Below the pieces are notes generated by a model. The model had not been told where the DNA came from and did no database searches. It was given only the letters and a program-made list of their open reading frames with translations. DNA of 64,000 nt from an uncultured Sunxiuqinia sp. (GTDB lineage: Bacteria; Bacteroidota; Bacteroidia; Bacteroidales; Prolixibacteraceae): positions 496,001-560,000 of the forward strand of contig NZ_OY782772.1 of assembly GCF_963678245.1 (NCBI RefSeq). The letters run 5' to 3'. The number at the start of each line of letters is the position of its first letter. The first letter of the stretch is position 1. This document shows positions 52,378 to 61,874 of this stretch, in pieces. Made by a program: the position numbers and the translations under genes.

Positions 52378-55062
52378 ATGACAGTATATAATCCCATATC
52401 AACCTATCGTCTTCAGTTTAATAGCGATTTTAGGCTAACGGATGCAGAAAATATTATTCGGTATCTGGATAAAACGGGAGTTAAAACAGTTTATGCGTCT
52501 CCTGTTTTTCAGGCGGTACAAGGAAGCATGCACGGATATGATGTGACGAATCCATTAAAAATAAATGCTGAAATTGGAGTAGAGGATGATTTTGGACAAG
52601 TGATTGATAAATTGCATGCGCGAAAAATGGGTTGGATTCAGGACATTGTACCAAATCATATGGCTTATTCGCCTCAAAATCCATGGATTGCTGATGTGTT
52701 GGAGCTTGGAGAAGAATCGGAATATATTGATTTTTTCGACATTCGACTTCGTCATTTCAAAGATCAGACGAAGCGAAAACTCATGCTGCCTTTCTTTGGT
52801 CAAAAGTTAGATGCTTTAATCGAACGTAATGAGCTCTCAGTGGAATACAGTGAAGCGGGCTTTCAACTGAAGTACTATGAGAATAATTATCCGGTGTCGA
52901 AAAATGCCTATGGCGTTTTGCTAAATCCAATGAAAGAGGAATGTATTCCAATCGATCTACATGAATGGTTGATAGAGAAAGATAACTTGCCATGGGGGCG
53001 GGCCAAACAAAAGCTTTTTGCTGTAAGCAAAAAAGAACCTGAGGTGATTCGACACATTAATCACTGCCTATCGATTGTGAACTCCAATTCGCGGAAAATG
53101 ATGGAGGTGTTGGAAGGGTTGTTTTATCGGCCAACCCTATGGAAAGACACGGAAAAGATGATCAACTATCGCCGTTTTTTCATCATCAATAGTTTGATTT
53201 GTGTGAATATTCAGCACGAAAAAGTTTTCGATGCCACACATAAAATGATTTCTGATTGGATCAAGAAAAAGCTGGTAGATGGAATTCGTGTCGACCATAT
53301 TGATGGATTGTTTAATCCGTCGGAATACCTGACTCGTTTGCGAAAACTAGTAGGAGAAGACTCGCACATTACGATTGAGAAAATCCTGGAGAAAGATGAA
53401 AAGCTTCCGACCGATTGGCCAATTGAAGGAACGACAGGGTACGACTTTTTAGCATTGGTGAACAACTTACTGACCAATCCAGAAAAGGGACCAGTTTTTT
53501 ATTCATACTACAACAACTGGATCAATAAGACAGATGAATATCGGGATGTGTTTCACAAGAAAAACCGATTTATTCTATACAACCGATTTAAAGGTGAATT
53601 AATTAATTTGACTCAGGAATGGCGCTCAATTAGTGCTGCTTTAGGAATTCCGCTACAGGAGGAAAATGCACAGCGCGCGCTTGGCGAGTTTTTAGTGTAT
53701 TGTCCCGTTTATAAAATCTACCAGTCACCCTCCGTTTTCTCCAACACCGAGATAGAAGAAGTTAATTCTATCATTAATGCTGCAGTAGGTGGTGGCAAAG
53801 CAGAAAAGGAAGAATTCGAGAAGCTACGAAACTTATTTCTGTTAAAAAATATTGACAGGGAGAGTGAGCGAAAACAAATTGATACGTTCTTTCGACATTG
53901 TATGCAATTTACCGGTCCATTGATGGCTAAGGGAATTGAAGACACCGCCTTTTATTCTTATAATCCATTTATTGGTCACAACGAGGTTGGTGACTCTCCC
54001 GGTTTCTTTGGAATTCGAACAGAAACTTTCCATCAGTTGATGCAAGAGCGGCAAATAAAAGAACCGCTGACTTTGAATACCACTTCAACCCACGATACCA
54101 AACGGGGAGAAGATGCCCGGGCACGATTAAATGTGCTGAGTGATGTTCCCGAAAAATGGATTGATGCCACAAAAGATTGGCTCATTTTGAATAAGAAGTT
54201 CAAGATTTTTGACGACGAACGAGAAATGCCGACGGCCAATGACGAATACTTTATCTATCAGGTATTGTGCGCACATTGGCCGATGAGTGGTTTATTGGAT
54301 GAGACTTTTATTGATCGTTTGACTGAATATTTGGTCAAAGCGCTACGGGAAGCAAAAGTCAACTCATCATGGAGTGATCCTGATGAAAGCTATGAAACAG
54401 AAACGATCCAATTTGTGCGGAATATTTTGTCAGAAAAGAGCGATTTTCGGGAAAGTTTTCGTGCTTTTATTGTCGATATTATCCCACATGGGATCGTTAA
54501 TTCGTTGACCCAGTTGATTTTAAAAAACACATGCCCCGGAGTTCCCGACACCTATCAAGGCTGCGAACGTTGGAACTTGAGTTTTGTTGATCCGGATAAT
54601 CGTCGGCCGGTTAATTATGCCGATTTAGAAAGTGATCTGGATGAGATGATTCGGAATAGTGAGGCTGACAAATTAAACTTCGCGGATCGGTTGATGCAGG
54701 AACCTGAAAGTGGCCGGATCAAGCAATGGATTACTTACCTGACCTTGAAAGAACGGAGGTACAATGAGAAACTTTTTCTGGAAGGGAGCTATGTTCCGCT
54801 CGAGGTAGAAGGGAAATACAAAAAACATTTGATTGCTTTTTACCGGCAGTATGAAGGCACTTATATTTTAGTGATACTTCCGTTGAATACGGCAGCATTA
54901 CCAACTAATTGCAATTGGGAGGATACATGGATTTTAATGCCGGAATTAAGAGTGCTTGACTGGCAAAATTTACTATCGAATGAATTTTTGAAAAACACCA
55001 ATAGGGTTGAGGCGAATAGAGTTTTTGGCCGCACTCAATTGGGCTTGTTTCGGGGGATATAA
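52378..55062 (+). CDS. treY: Malto-oligosyltrehalose synthase TreY
   Basis: The 894-residue GH13_26 protein has the family's opening PISTYRLQFNSDFRLTDAEN, catalytic residues in VDGIRVDHIDGLFNP (Asp) and HITIEKIL (Glu), and TTSTHDTKRGEDARARLNVL (Asp). The late block SFVDPDNRRPVNY is also typical. It turns the reducing end of an alpha-1,4-glucan into a trehalose unit, which TreZ then releases. It is the last gene of the operon, followed by a terminator. Confidence 0.96.
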   Translation: MTVYNPISTYRLQFNSDFRLTDAENIIRYLDKTGVKTVYASPVFQAVQGSMHGYDVTNPLKINAEIGVEDDFGQVIDKLHARKMGWIQDIVPNHMAYSPQNPWIADVLELGEESEYIDFFDIRLRHFKDQTKRKLMLPFFGQKLDALIERNELSVEYSEAGFQLKYYENNYPVSKNAYGVLLNPMKEECIPIDLHEWLIEKDNLPWGRAKQKLFAVSKKEPEVIRHINHCLSIVNSNSRKMMEVLEGLFYRPTLWKDTEKMINYRRFFIINSLICVNIQHEKVFDATHKMISDWIKKKLVDGIRVDHIDGLFNPSEYLTRLRKLVGEDSHITIEKILEKDEKLPTDWPIEGTTGYDFLALVNNLLTNPEKGPVFYSYYNNWINKTDEYRDVFHKKNRFILYNRFKGELINLTQEWRSISAALGIPLQEENAQRALGEFLVYCPVYKIYQSPSVFSNTEIEEVNSIINAAVGGGKAEKEEFEKLRNLFLLKNIDRESERKQIDTFFRHCMQFTGPLMAKGIEDTAFYSYNPFIGHNEVGDSPGFFGIRTETFHQLMQERQIKEPLTLNTTSTHDTKRGEDARARLNVLSDVPEKWIDATKDWLILNKKFKIFDDEREMPTANDEYFIYQVLCAHWPMSGLLDETFIDRLTEYLVKALREAKVNSSWSDPDESYETETIQFVRNILSEKSDFRESFRAFIVDIIPHGIVNSLTQLILKNTCPGVPDTYQGCERWNLSFVDPDNRRPVNYADLESDLDEMIRNSEADKLNFADRLMQEPESGRIKQWITYLTLKERRYNEKLFLEGSYVPLEVEGKYKKHLIAFYRQYEGTYILVILPLNTAALPTNCNWEDTWILMPELRVLDWQNLLSNEFLKNTNRVEANRVFGRTQLGLFRGI

Positions 55063-55090
55063 CCAGAAAAAACACGTTTATCTATAAATG

Positions 55091-55121
55091 AAAATGGCTG
55101 TCGAATAAGGACAGCCATTTT
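55091..55121. terminator. Bidirectional terminator between treY and the DUF4412 gene
   Basis: AAAATGGCTGTC / GACAGCCATTTT is a perfect 12-base stem with a seven-base loop. A- and T-runs at both ends allow use by the convergent treY and DUF4412 genes. Confidence 0.8.
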
Positions 55122-55139
55122 GTAGTTTTTATAACCCGA

Positions 55140-56114
55140 TTACTCTTTTTCCATATTTGGGATGTTCATTGAGCCGATATTGGTGATTTTGTAATTGCCC
55201 ATGCTAAATTTTTTGTTGGCATTGGTATCAATATCCGTCACTTTCATAATTGAACGCTCCCCGGTTTTTGTATTTTCTGATTCTGCTTCCATGACAAAGC
55301 CCCACGGCATCCCGTTTGAATACTGAGCAGATTTCATGATTGTTCCAAAAAAATCACGGGTAATGATATCAACATCTTCACTAATCCAGAAATTCGATTT
55401 GGTTTCTTCTTCTGGATTGTCGTATCGGTATTCTTCACATTTATATCCTTTAATGGTCTTTGTTTTTCCGGTCTTTTTAACATAGGGATTCATGGCAATA
55501 TTGTCCGGCACATCTTCATCTTCAAGTTCCTCATAGTCTTCCATGTCAAGGCCCATTCCCAGCGCACCTGCTCCATCAAACCCATACACGATGCCATTTT
55601 TTTCACCATCTTCATCAGTTAGAATAATCATGGCCTTATTTTCAAAATCCATGATAAATAAGCCTTGTCCCTTTTCTTTCATATCTCCGTTAACAACCTG
55701 ATAAGCAAAATTTTTACCATTCGGATCGATGAAGGTGATAAATTCACCGTCGCTATCTTTTTTACCGTTCTTTTTATACGATTCAAAATGCATTTGCAAC
55801 TTCGAGTCAAACGAATAATCATCTTCGATTGAGACAGGTTTGCCGGACATGCCCAGGCCTTTCATCATTTTCTGCATGCGTTCGCTTTGCCTGGCACTTT
55901 TATTTTTATCTGCATTTTCGTCTCCTTCAAAAACTTTATCCAGGTTTTTGTCAACCTCTTCATCAACCTTGTCATCAACTTTTTTTTCTACCTTTTTCTC
56001 AATCTTATCCTGAACTTTTTTGCTCAATTTATTTAAAAAGCCTTGGGCTGAAATAGGTTCAGATAATGATAGAAAAACTAAAATAACCAGAATTTGGGGT
56101 AAATATTTATACAT
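55140..56114 (-). CDS. DUF4412 domain secreted protein
   Basis: The 324-residue protein has a signal peptide (cleavage after ISAQ, residue 24) followed by a Lys/Asp/Val-rich helical stretch (VDDKVDEEVDKNLDKVFEG) and a C-terminal DUF4412 region with KTKTIKGYKCEEYRYDNPEE and VDIITRDFFGT. DUF4412 proteins are periplasmic or outer-membrane-associated in Bacteroidota, with unknown function. The fold resembles lipoprotein carriers such as LolA-like proteins, but that is a guess. Monocistronic. Confidence 0.75.
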   Translation of the reverse strand: MYKYLPQILVILVFLSLSEPISAQGFLNKLSKKVQDKIEKKVEKKVDDKVDEEVDKNLDKVFEGDENADKNKSARQSERMQKMMKGLGMSGKPVSIEDDYSFDSKLQMHFESYKKNGKKDSDGEFITFIDPNGKNFAYQVVNGDMKEKGQGLFIMDFENKAMIILTDEDGEKNGIVYGFDGAGALGMGLDMEDYEELEDEDVPDNIAMNPYVKKTGKTKTIKGYKCEEYRYDNPEEETKSNFWISEDVDIITRDFFGTIMKSAQYSNGMPWGFVMEAESENTKTGERSIMKVTDIDTNANKKFSMGNYKITNIGSMNIPNMEKE

Positions 56115-56219
56115 AGCACAATAAATTTTTAGTGTTTTTTAATTTAATATGCTACAAGTTACAACAATCCTAATAATGGTTGCAAATAATTAGAAGAGTT
56201 TTTTGTCTTATATAAGGGG

Positions 56220-56678
56220 TTAAAACTTCATGGCTCGATCCATGTCGCGTTTTGCATCTTTTTCCTTTAAGGTTTCGCGCTTGTCGTGTGTTTTCTTTCC
56301 TTTTGCCAGACCGATTTCGAGCTTTGCCAACCCCCGGTCATTTAGGAACATGCGAAGGGGAATTATAGTTAATCCGCTTTCTTTGATCTTTTTTTGAAGC
56401 TTGTCAAGCTCCTTTTTATTCAAAAGAAGTTTGCGATCACGACGGGATTCATGGTTGTTGATATTTCCAAAGTCATATTCTGAAATATTCATATTAACCA
56501 CATATAGCTCATTTCTTGTGAATCGGCAATAAGCTTCGCCTACCGAAGCCTTTCCGTTTCGGATTGACTTTATTTCTGTTCCAACCAACTGCACTCCGGC
56601 GACAAACTTTTCCGAAATTTCGTAATCGAAATAAGCTCGTTTGTTTTTAATGTTTATATGTTGTTTTTTATGCACCAT
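56220..56678 (-). CDS. smpB: SsrA-binding protein SmpB
   Basis: The 152-residue protein has the family motifs [34 protein letters not shown] and [10 protein letters not shown]-type [20 protein letters not shown], and ends with a basic tail ([19 protein letters not shown]). It delivers tmRNA to stalled ribosomes for trans-translation. Its start overlaps the stop of the upstream Yip1-like gene by 11 bases, so the two are coupled. Confidence 0.97.
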   Translation of the reverse strand: MVHKKQHINIKNKRAYFDYEISEKFVAGVQLVGTEIKSIRNGKASVGEAYCRFTRNELYVVNMNISEYDFGNINNHESRRDRKLLLNKKELDKLQKKIKESGLTIIPLRMFLNDRGLAKLEIGLAKGKKTHDKRETLKEKDAKRDMDRAMKF

Positions 56679-57252
56679 ATCCGTAAAAGGCTTGAAGTAA
56701 TTTCCAACTAAATACGTTCAAAATAATGAAGATAAGAAAAACCAAGAGCAAGGCAATTAATATGTAGCGATTCTGATTTTCGGCTGGTAAATTTAGGCTT
56801 TCTTTTACACCCTGAAAAAATAAGAAGACTCCGTAAAGGCCTAAAATACCAATGACATATAATCCGGGAAATAATCCGGTGATAAATGATACTGCTAAAA
56901 AAGGCAAGAACGAATAAGCTACAAGCCGACTAATAGCGCTCTGGTCTTTTTTCCCTCCAAAACTGGTTAGAAGTTCATTTAACACATAAACCAAAACGTA
57001 GTACTGAAGGATATAGGTTATTACTTCGCGGGCAGCTTTTGCAATTGCATAGCCAAATAAAAACTCACTGCTGAAAATAACTTCGCCTAAAAATATACCT
57101 GTGCCAACCAAGAGCACCAATGGCAAGAAATAGTCTTTAAAAATTGATTGAGCAGAGTCTTCACTTTTTTCATTTTTCCATACCTTAGTTGGTTCAATGA
57201 TCACACTGCTACATGTTTGAAAAAGCTGACGATATCGTTGTTTAAAATCCAT
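56668..57252 (-). CDS. Yip1-like integral membrane protein
   Basis: From the ATG at 57252 the protein has 194 residues; the longer frame to 57372 runs into the divergent miaA gene and is not credible. It has a soluble start ([20 protein letters not shown], then PTKVW) and five membrane segments, as in Yip1/DUF1282-type proteins ([20 protein letters not shown]). Function is unknown; membrane trafficking is known only for the eukaryotic relatives. It overlaps smpB by 11 bases. Confidence 0.72.
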   Translation of the reverse strand: MDFKQRYRQLFQTCSSVIIEPTKVWKNEKSEDSAQSIFKDYFLPLVLLVGTGIFLGEVIFSSEFLFGYAIAKAAREVITYILQYYVLVYVLNELLTSFGGKKDQSAISRLVAYSFLPFLAVSFITGLFPGLYVIGILGLYGVFLFFQGVKESLNLPAENQNRYILIALLLVFLIFIILNVFSWKLLQAFYGYGA

Positions 57253-57271
57253 AATTTCTGGTTTTGCTTTA

Positions 57272-57279
57272 CAAAAATA
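57272..57279 (-). promoter_or_regulatory. Candidate -7 box for the Yip1-smpB operon
   Basis: TATTTTTG on the minus strand, 20 bases before the chosen ATG at 57252, matches TAnnTTTG. It also supports the shorter start. No -33 match is visible. Confidence 0.4.
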
Positions 57280-57311
57280 CATTAATTTGTAAACCCTAAT
57301 CATAAATATCG

Positions 57312-58238
57312 ATGAATCAACGAAAATATCATATGCTGACCATACTTGGTCCAACAGCCTCGGGTAAAACAACTGTTGCGGCGCATGCAGCGAAACTGCT
57401 TGACGGAGAGATTATTTCTGCAGATTCAAGACAGATATACCGCGGCATGGATCTGGGCACTGGAAAGGATTATGAAGATTACGAAGTTGATGGACAGCAG
57501 ATTCCTTATCATTTGATCGACATTGTTGATGCAGGATTTGAATACAATGTTTATCTATTTCACAACGAGTTCTTAAAAGCTTATAATGAGATCAATGGAA
57601 AAGGTAAAATCCCAATTCTTTGTGGGGGGAGTGGACTTTACATTGAAGCTGTTTTAAATAATTACAAACTCATACAGGTTCCTAAAAACCTTGAGTTACG
57701 TAGTCAGTTGGAAGATAAAAGTCTGGAAGAGTTGGCAAAAATTCTAGAGGTGATGAAGCCTGAATTGCACAATACAACTGATACTGAAAATCATCGCCGG
57801 GTGTTGAGAGCCATTGAAATTGAAACTTATATGCAGAATAACCCGGAGCTATCTGATGACATGCCACAAATCAACAGTTTGGTAGTTGGTGTAAAGTTTG
57901 ATCGCGAAAACCGCCGGAAACGGATTACTGAGCGGTTAGAACAACGCTTGGAGGATGGTATGCTTGATGAAGTACAACGTTTACTTGACAAAGGGTTGAA
58001 ACCCGAACAGTTGACTTATTATGGTTTGGAGTACAGGTATCTGACTCTTCATTTGATAGGCGAAATTTCATACGATGAAATGTTTACAAAGCTCGAAATT
58101 GCGATCCATCAATTTGCCAAGCGGCAAATGACCTGGTTTCGACGTATGGAAAAACACGGAACTCAAATTCACTGGCTGGATGGATTTATGTCTTTGGAAG
58201 ATAAGATTCTAAAGATCAATAAATTGCTCAATTCGTAA
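57312..58238 (+). CDS. miaA: tRNA dimethylallyltransferase MiaA
   Basis: The 308-residue protein has the P-loop GPTASGKTT, the ISADSRQIYRGMDLGTGKD block and a late QFAKRQMTWFRRM segment. It adds an isopentenyl group to A37 of tRNAs reading UNN codons, a group that includes the UCA codon read by the tRNA-Ser(UGA) of this window. Another ATG seven codons in (57333) would also keep the full P-loop. It is divergent from the Yip1-smpB operon and converges with the thioesterase gene, with two bases between the stop codons. Confidence 0.97.
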   Translation: MNQRKYHMLTILGPTASGKTTVAAHAAKLLDGEIISADSRQIYRGMDLGTGKDYEDYEVDGQQIPYHLIDIVDAGFEYNVYLFHNEFLKAYNEINGKGKIPILCGGSGLYIEAVLNNYKLIQVPKNLELRSQLEDKSLEELAKILEVMKPELHNTTDTENHRRVLRAIEIETYMQNNPELSDDMPQINSLVVGVKFDRENRRKRITERLEQRLEDGMLDEVQRLLDKGLKPEQLTYYGLEYRYLTLHLIGEISYDEMFTKLEIAIHQFAKRQMTWFRRMEKHGTQIHWLDGFMSLEDKILKINKLLNS

Positions 58239-58240
58239 AA

Positions 58241-58981
58241 CTAAGCTTCACGAGCTCGCCAATGTGTATCCATGCAGCACAATGGCAGTCCGTCGCTTTC
58301 CCGAAATATTGTTGATTTATAATGTAAATCATCAAGCTTTTCCGTGTCAACAGCTAGTTGATCTCCTGCCATCCCTTCTTTGAGATAGTTAATCTCGAGG
58401 CTCGCCAATTCATACTGATTTAAGAAATCGATTCCCAGACGATCCAAAACACGCTCAAGGTACTTTACACTGTTGAAATGCTTGTTGACATCTAAATCGC
58501 TAAACAACACAGGTCGGTAACTCAAGCCTTCTGATAACTTAGATGCTTTAATCCGTTTGGGATTTCGACAGGCTTGCAATTCATTCAGCCGAGGAAACGT
58601 ATCCATAAATTCACGAAGTCTGACAATACGTTTGGTTTCCACATCCAAAATTAACCAGGCTGAACTTGCTTTAAGTAATACTTCTTTTTGAGCTCCTTCT
58701 AAAATAAACTCGCGATAGGCATACATTCCATCAGTACCGGCCGACCAAGTATTTATAGTAATTTCTTCTTGCCAATCCGGGTATCGTTCGAACTCGAAAT
58801 AAACTCGTGACAATACCCAGAACATGTTATTTAGTTTTAAATTGTCGTACCCCCAATCCATTACCTGAGCATGTTTCCAGGCTGCTTCAAGCATCATGTT
58901 AAATAAAGAAGTAACCGATGCTTTAGCATATTGATTAGTGTGATATGAACCTATGGTATAATCTTGAATGAACTTTTTCAT
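58241..58981 (-). CDS. Acyl-ACP thioesterase
   Basis: The 246-residue protein has two hotdog halves typical of bacterial FatA/B-like thioesterases. The start has the YTIGSYHTNQYAKASVTSLF segment, the middle YREFIL with LLKASSAWLILDVETKR, and the second half SDLDVNKHFNSVKYLERVLD, which holds the catalytic Asn and His in DVNKHFN. It frees fatty acids from acyl carrier protein. A -7-like TATTTTTG lies 32 bases before the start on the minus strand. It is divergent from map. Confidence 0.9.
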   Translation of the reverse strand: MKKFIQDYTIGSYHTNQYAKASVTSLFNMMLEAAWKHAQVMDWGYDNLKLNNMFWVLSRVYFEFERYPDWQEEITINTWSAGTDGMYAYREFILEGAQKEVLLKASSAWLILDVETKRIVRLREFMDTFPRLNELQACRNPKRIKASKLSEGLSYRPVLFSDLDVNKHFNSVKYLERVLDRLGIDFLNQYELASLEINYLKEGMAGDQLAVDTEKLDDLHYKSTIFRESDGLPLCCMDTHWRAREA

Positions 58982-59012
58982 TTGTTTTTGCGGTATTTTT
59001 TAAACCTTTCGA

Positions 59013-59020
59013 CAAAAATA
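59013..59020 (-). promoter_or_regulatory. Candidate -7 box of the thioesterase gene
   Basis: The minus strand reads TATTTTTG (59020-59013), 32 bases before the ATG at 58981. No -33 match is visible. Confidence 0.35.
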
Positions 59021-59078
59021 TTGTTCAGTTTTGAAAATAAAGAAGCTTTTGCGACTTTTGCGAAAATTTTTCTACAAA

Positions 59079-59852
59079 ATGAGTGATATTATTATAAAAA
59101 CGCCCGAACAGATTGAAGGGATAAGAAAAAGTAGTCAGTTAGCGGGGCAGTCATTGGTAATGATTGAGGAATTTGTGAAACCTGGGGTGAGTACAGAGTT
59201 TTTGAATGCCAGGATTGAGGAGTTTGTCCGCGGTCATGGAGCCATTCCGGCAACGATAGGTTACAATGGTTATCCCAAAGCAACCTGCATTTCACTCAAC
59301 GATGTTGTATGTCATGGCATACCAAGCGATAGTCAGATTTTGAAAGAAGGTGATATATTGAACATTGATGTAACCACGATTTTGGATGGTTACTATGGCG
59401 ATACCAGCAAGATGTACTCGGTTGGCGAAATATCGGAGCGTGCAAATCGATTGATCAAGGCAGCCAAACATTCACTGGATTTGGGTATTCAGCAGGTGAA
59501 ACCTGGTAATTACGTTGGAAATATAGGCTTTGTGATTGGACGATATGCCAAAGCTCAAAAATACAGCGTAGTCTATGAATTTTGTGGACATGGAGTAGGG
59601 CTGGAGTTTCACGAAGCACCTCAGGTTGATCATATTGCACGCAAGAATACTGGAGATATTATGCAACCAGGAATGACCTTTACCATTGAACCCATGATTA
59701 ACGAAGGACGGGCGTCAACAAAAGTTGATAGAGAAGATGGATGGACAGCCCGGACAAAAGATGGCAAACTTTCTGCTCAGTTCGAACACACCATTTTGGT
59801 TACCGATGATGGTTATGAAGTACTTTCCGATGTAAGTGGTGATTACCGCTAA
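59079..59852 (+). CDS. map: Methionine aminopeptidase, type I
   Basis: From the ATG at 59079 the protein has 257 residues and starts MSDIIIKTPEQIEGIRKSSQ, as the family does; the frame from 59031 adds a basic extension of 16 residues without support. Metal ligands are present: Asp in LNIDVTTILDG, Asp in YYGDTSKMY, His in CGHGVGLEFHEAPQ, Glu in FTIEPMINEG and Glu in QFEHTILVT. It removes the initiator methionine from nascent proteins. A second metal-dependent copy is not in the window. Confidence 0.96.
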   Translation: MSDIIIKTPEQIEGIRKSSQLAGQSLVMIEEFVKPGVSTEFLNARIEEFVRGHGAIPATIGYNGYPKATCISLNDVVCHGIPSDSQILKEGDILNIDVTTILDGYYGDTSKMYSVGEISERANRLIKAAKHSLDLGIQQVKPGNYVGNIGFVIGRYAKAQKYSVVYEFCGHGVGLEFHEAPQVDHIARKNTGDIMQPGMTFTIEPMINEGRASTKVDREDGWTARTKDGKLSAQFEHTILVTDDGYEVLSDVSGDYR

Positions 59853-59929
59853 AGTTTTGTCATTAAATATTTTTTTGAGTAGTGTATTAGTCTACTGAAT
59901 TGGCTATTTTAGTATGAAAATATAATGCT

Positions 59930-61237
59930 GTGAGTAAGCTTTTTGATTACTATTTTAAATTACTACTTTTTAACACGAATGATAGCTCATACGAGTTGTT
60001 GGAAGAAAAGAAGAAGAGCATTTTACTGCATCTTTTCCTCTACCTCTTTTTTTTGTCTATTAGTGTTTTCCTAATTAGCAACATCTTCCGTGCTGATTAC
60101 ACAACTGCCATTTTCAATGGAAGCTGCTTGATTGTTGGATTATTGACTTTCTATTTATTACGAAAGGGAAAAAATATATTTATTCCGTCCCTCATTTTTG
60201 TTGCAATCATTTCAGTTATTAGCACCTACCTTTTTATAACGGGGGGGAGCAATAATTCCGGCATTGTTTTTATGTTGATGCTTCCTCTTCCTGTGATCTT
60301 AATACTTGGGAAAGAAAGAGGGCTATTGGCTTTGAGTATTTTTTTTGTGTTAAACGCGGTAGCTTACTATCGGTTAAAAGAATTCGCTTGGTGTCCTGAT
60401 TACAACATTAGTCTCATTTGTCGGCTTTCAATTGTTTTCCTCTTTATTTCTGCAATGGCTTTTGCTAACGAATATGTTTTTGAAATCTTGTATGGCCGTT
60501 TAGAAAGGATATCATCTTCATTGAAGACCAGTCAGCAGAGGTATAAGAACCTAGCTTTGAACAGGGAAAAGTTTCTGTCTGTTATTTCGCACGACTTAAC
60601 TGACCACATTGGCAGTTTCATGTCTATTTCAACGTTGTTGAATGAGCAATACAATGAGATATCAGAAGAAGACCGCATGAAATTGATCAAACAAATGGCT
60701 AACGTTTCGAAAAACAATTATAAGTTACTTGAGGATCTGCTAAAGTGGTCAACCGTTCAGCTTGATCATATTCCATATTCTCCGACAGCTTTTAAATTGG
60801 AAAGGATCTACCGCGAGGTTATTGAACTTTTCAATCCCTTGCTTGAAGGGAAAAAGCTCTCGATTTTTCTGAAAATGAAAAGCAACTCAGAAATATTTGC
60901 CGATTATCATATGGCGAGTGCCATCTTAAGGAATCTGGTTTCGAATGCTATAAAATTTTCGCATATCGAAGGCGAAATACGTATTTCGGCAGTTGAAAAG
61001 GAGGATAAGATGCTCGTTACAGTTAGCGATCGTGGAATTGGTATGAGCGAAGAATTGCTGTTGCGCTTTAATTCGTCACTTTCGTTTTCAAACCCGGGAA
61101 CCATTCAGGAACCCGGATCAGGAATTGGATTGATTCTTGCCAAAGAGTTTGTTCAGAAAAACGAAGGAGAATTATTCATTAAAAGTGAACCAAATGAACG
61201 TACGGAGGTTAGTTTCACCCTCCCATTGGTAGATTAG
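59930..61237 (+). CDS. Membrane-bound sensor histidine kinase
   Basis: The 435-residue protein starts with GTG; the nearby ATG at 59925 is out of frame and hits a stop after two codons. The N-terminal half has about six membrane helices and no periplasmic domain of note. A short linker leads to the H-box FLSVISHDLTDHIGSF with His, the N-box NLVSNAIKFSH and the G-boxes DRGIGMSEE and GSGIGLILA. The end is SFTLPLVD, without a receiver. A seven-G run near 60241-60247 lies in the last but one membrane segment region and could slip. No response regulator is adjacent, so it is an orphan kinase. Confidence 0.85.
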   Translation: MSKLFDYYFKLLLFNTNDSSYELLEEKKKSILLHLFLYLFFLSISVFLISNIFRADYTTAIFNGSCLIVGLLTFYLLRKGKNIFIPSLIFVAIISVISTYLFITGGSNNSGIVFMLMLPLPVILILGKERGLLALSIFFVLNAVAYYRLKEFAWCPDYNISLICRLSIVFLFISAMAFANEYVFEILYGRLERISSSLKTSQQRYKNLALNREKFLSVISHDLTDHIGSFMSISTLLNEQYNEISEEDRMKLIKQMANVSKNNYKLLEDLLKWSTVQLDHIPYSPTAFKLERIYREVIELFNPLLEGKKLSIFLKMKSNSEIFADYHMASAILRNLVSNAIKFSHIEGEIRISAVEKEDKMLVTVSDRGIGMSEELLLRFNSSLSFSNPGTIQEPGSGIGLILAKEFVQKNEGELFIKSEPNERTEVSFTLPLVD

Positions 61238-61290
61238 AGAGAGTGGTTCGCTTTCATTAATCCGAGTAATAATACACCAAGTATAAATTT

Positions 61291-61298
61291 TATCTTTG
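61291..61298 (+). promoter_or_regulatory. Candidate -7 box of the GroES-like gene
   Basis: TATCTTTG matches TAnnTTTG, 10 bases before the ATG at 61309, giving a very short leader. No -33 match is visible. Confidence 0.4.
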
Positions 61299-61308
61299 TA
61301 GAAAAAAC

Positions 61309-61692
61309 ATGTCTCTAGTTATAGAAGAAAAGAATCTCGAAAAATTTATCATGATAGGAGATCGGGTATTAATTAAACCCAAGAATCCGAAAAATAAGAC
61401 AAAATCAGGATTGTACCTTCCTCCAACCGTTCAGGAAAATGAAAAAACACAAAGTGGTTATATTGTAAAAGTAGGTCCGGGTTACCCAATTCCATCAATC
61501 ACTGATGAAATTGAACCATGGGAAGGACGTAATAATGAAGCCAAATATATTCCATTGCAGGTAAATGTCGGTGATCTGGCAATCTATCTGGCAAAGAGTG
61601 GTTTCGAAATTGAATTCAACAATGAGAAATACATTATTTTACCACATGCTTCAATTTTAATGATCATTCGCGATGATGAATTGTTAAAATAA
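61309..61692 (+). CDS. GroES-family co-chaperonin-like protein, divergent
   Basis: The 127-residue protein has the GroES core: GDRVLIKPKNPKNKTKSGLY, with a mobile-loop-like SGLYLPPTVQENEKTQSG, then YIVKVGPG and the late VNVGDLAIYLAKSGFEI. It is about 30 residues longer than ordinary GroES, with an insert after the first strands (GYPIPSITDEIEPWEGRNN) that may enlarge the roof loop. No groEL is adjacent. It may partner the housekeeping chaperonin or have another role. Similar sequences are found in other Bacteroidota beside an unrelated normal groES, as far as I know. Confidence 0.75.
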   Translation: MSLVIEEKNLEKFIMIGDRVLIKPKNPKNKTKSGLYLPPTVQENEKTQSGYIVKVGPGYPIPSITDEIEPWEGRNNEAKYIPLQVNVGDLAIYLAKSGFEIEFNNEKYIILPHASILMIIRDDELLK

Positions 61693-61874
61693 TTACGAAT
61701 CGTTCAATCTTCGGACTATCGTTCTGTTCTGTTTTTACGAATCGTAAATAAAATAGTGTTAGTAGTTTCAGATTGAAAGAAAATTAACCATTGATTCAAG
61801 TTTTTTAATAAATTGCGCCCGTTTTTGATCCAGTCAGGAATATGGAGTTTTTCTAAAATGTTAAATAATTAAAT

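Noticed and set aside
57253-57372. Longer N-terminus of the Yip1-like protein
   Set aside because: It would run through the divergent miaA start and a promoter-like box; the ATG at 57252 is the better start.
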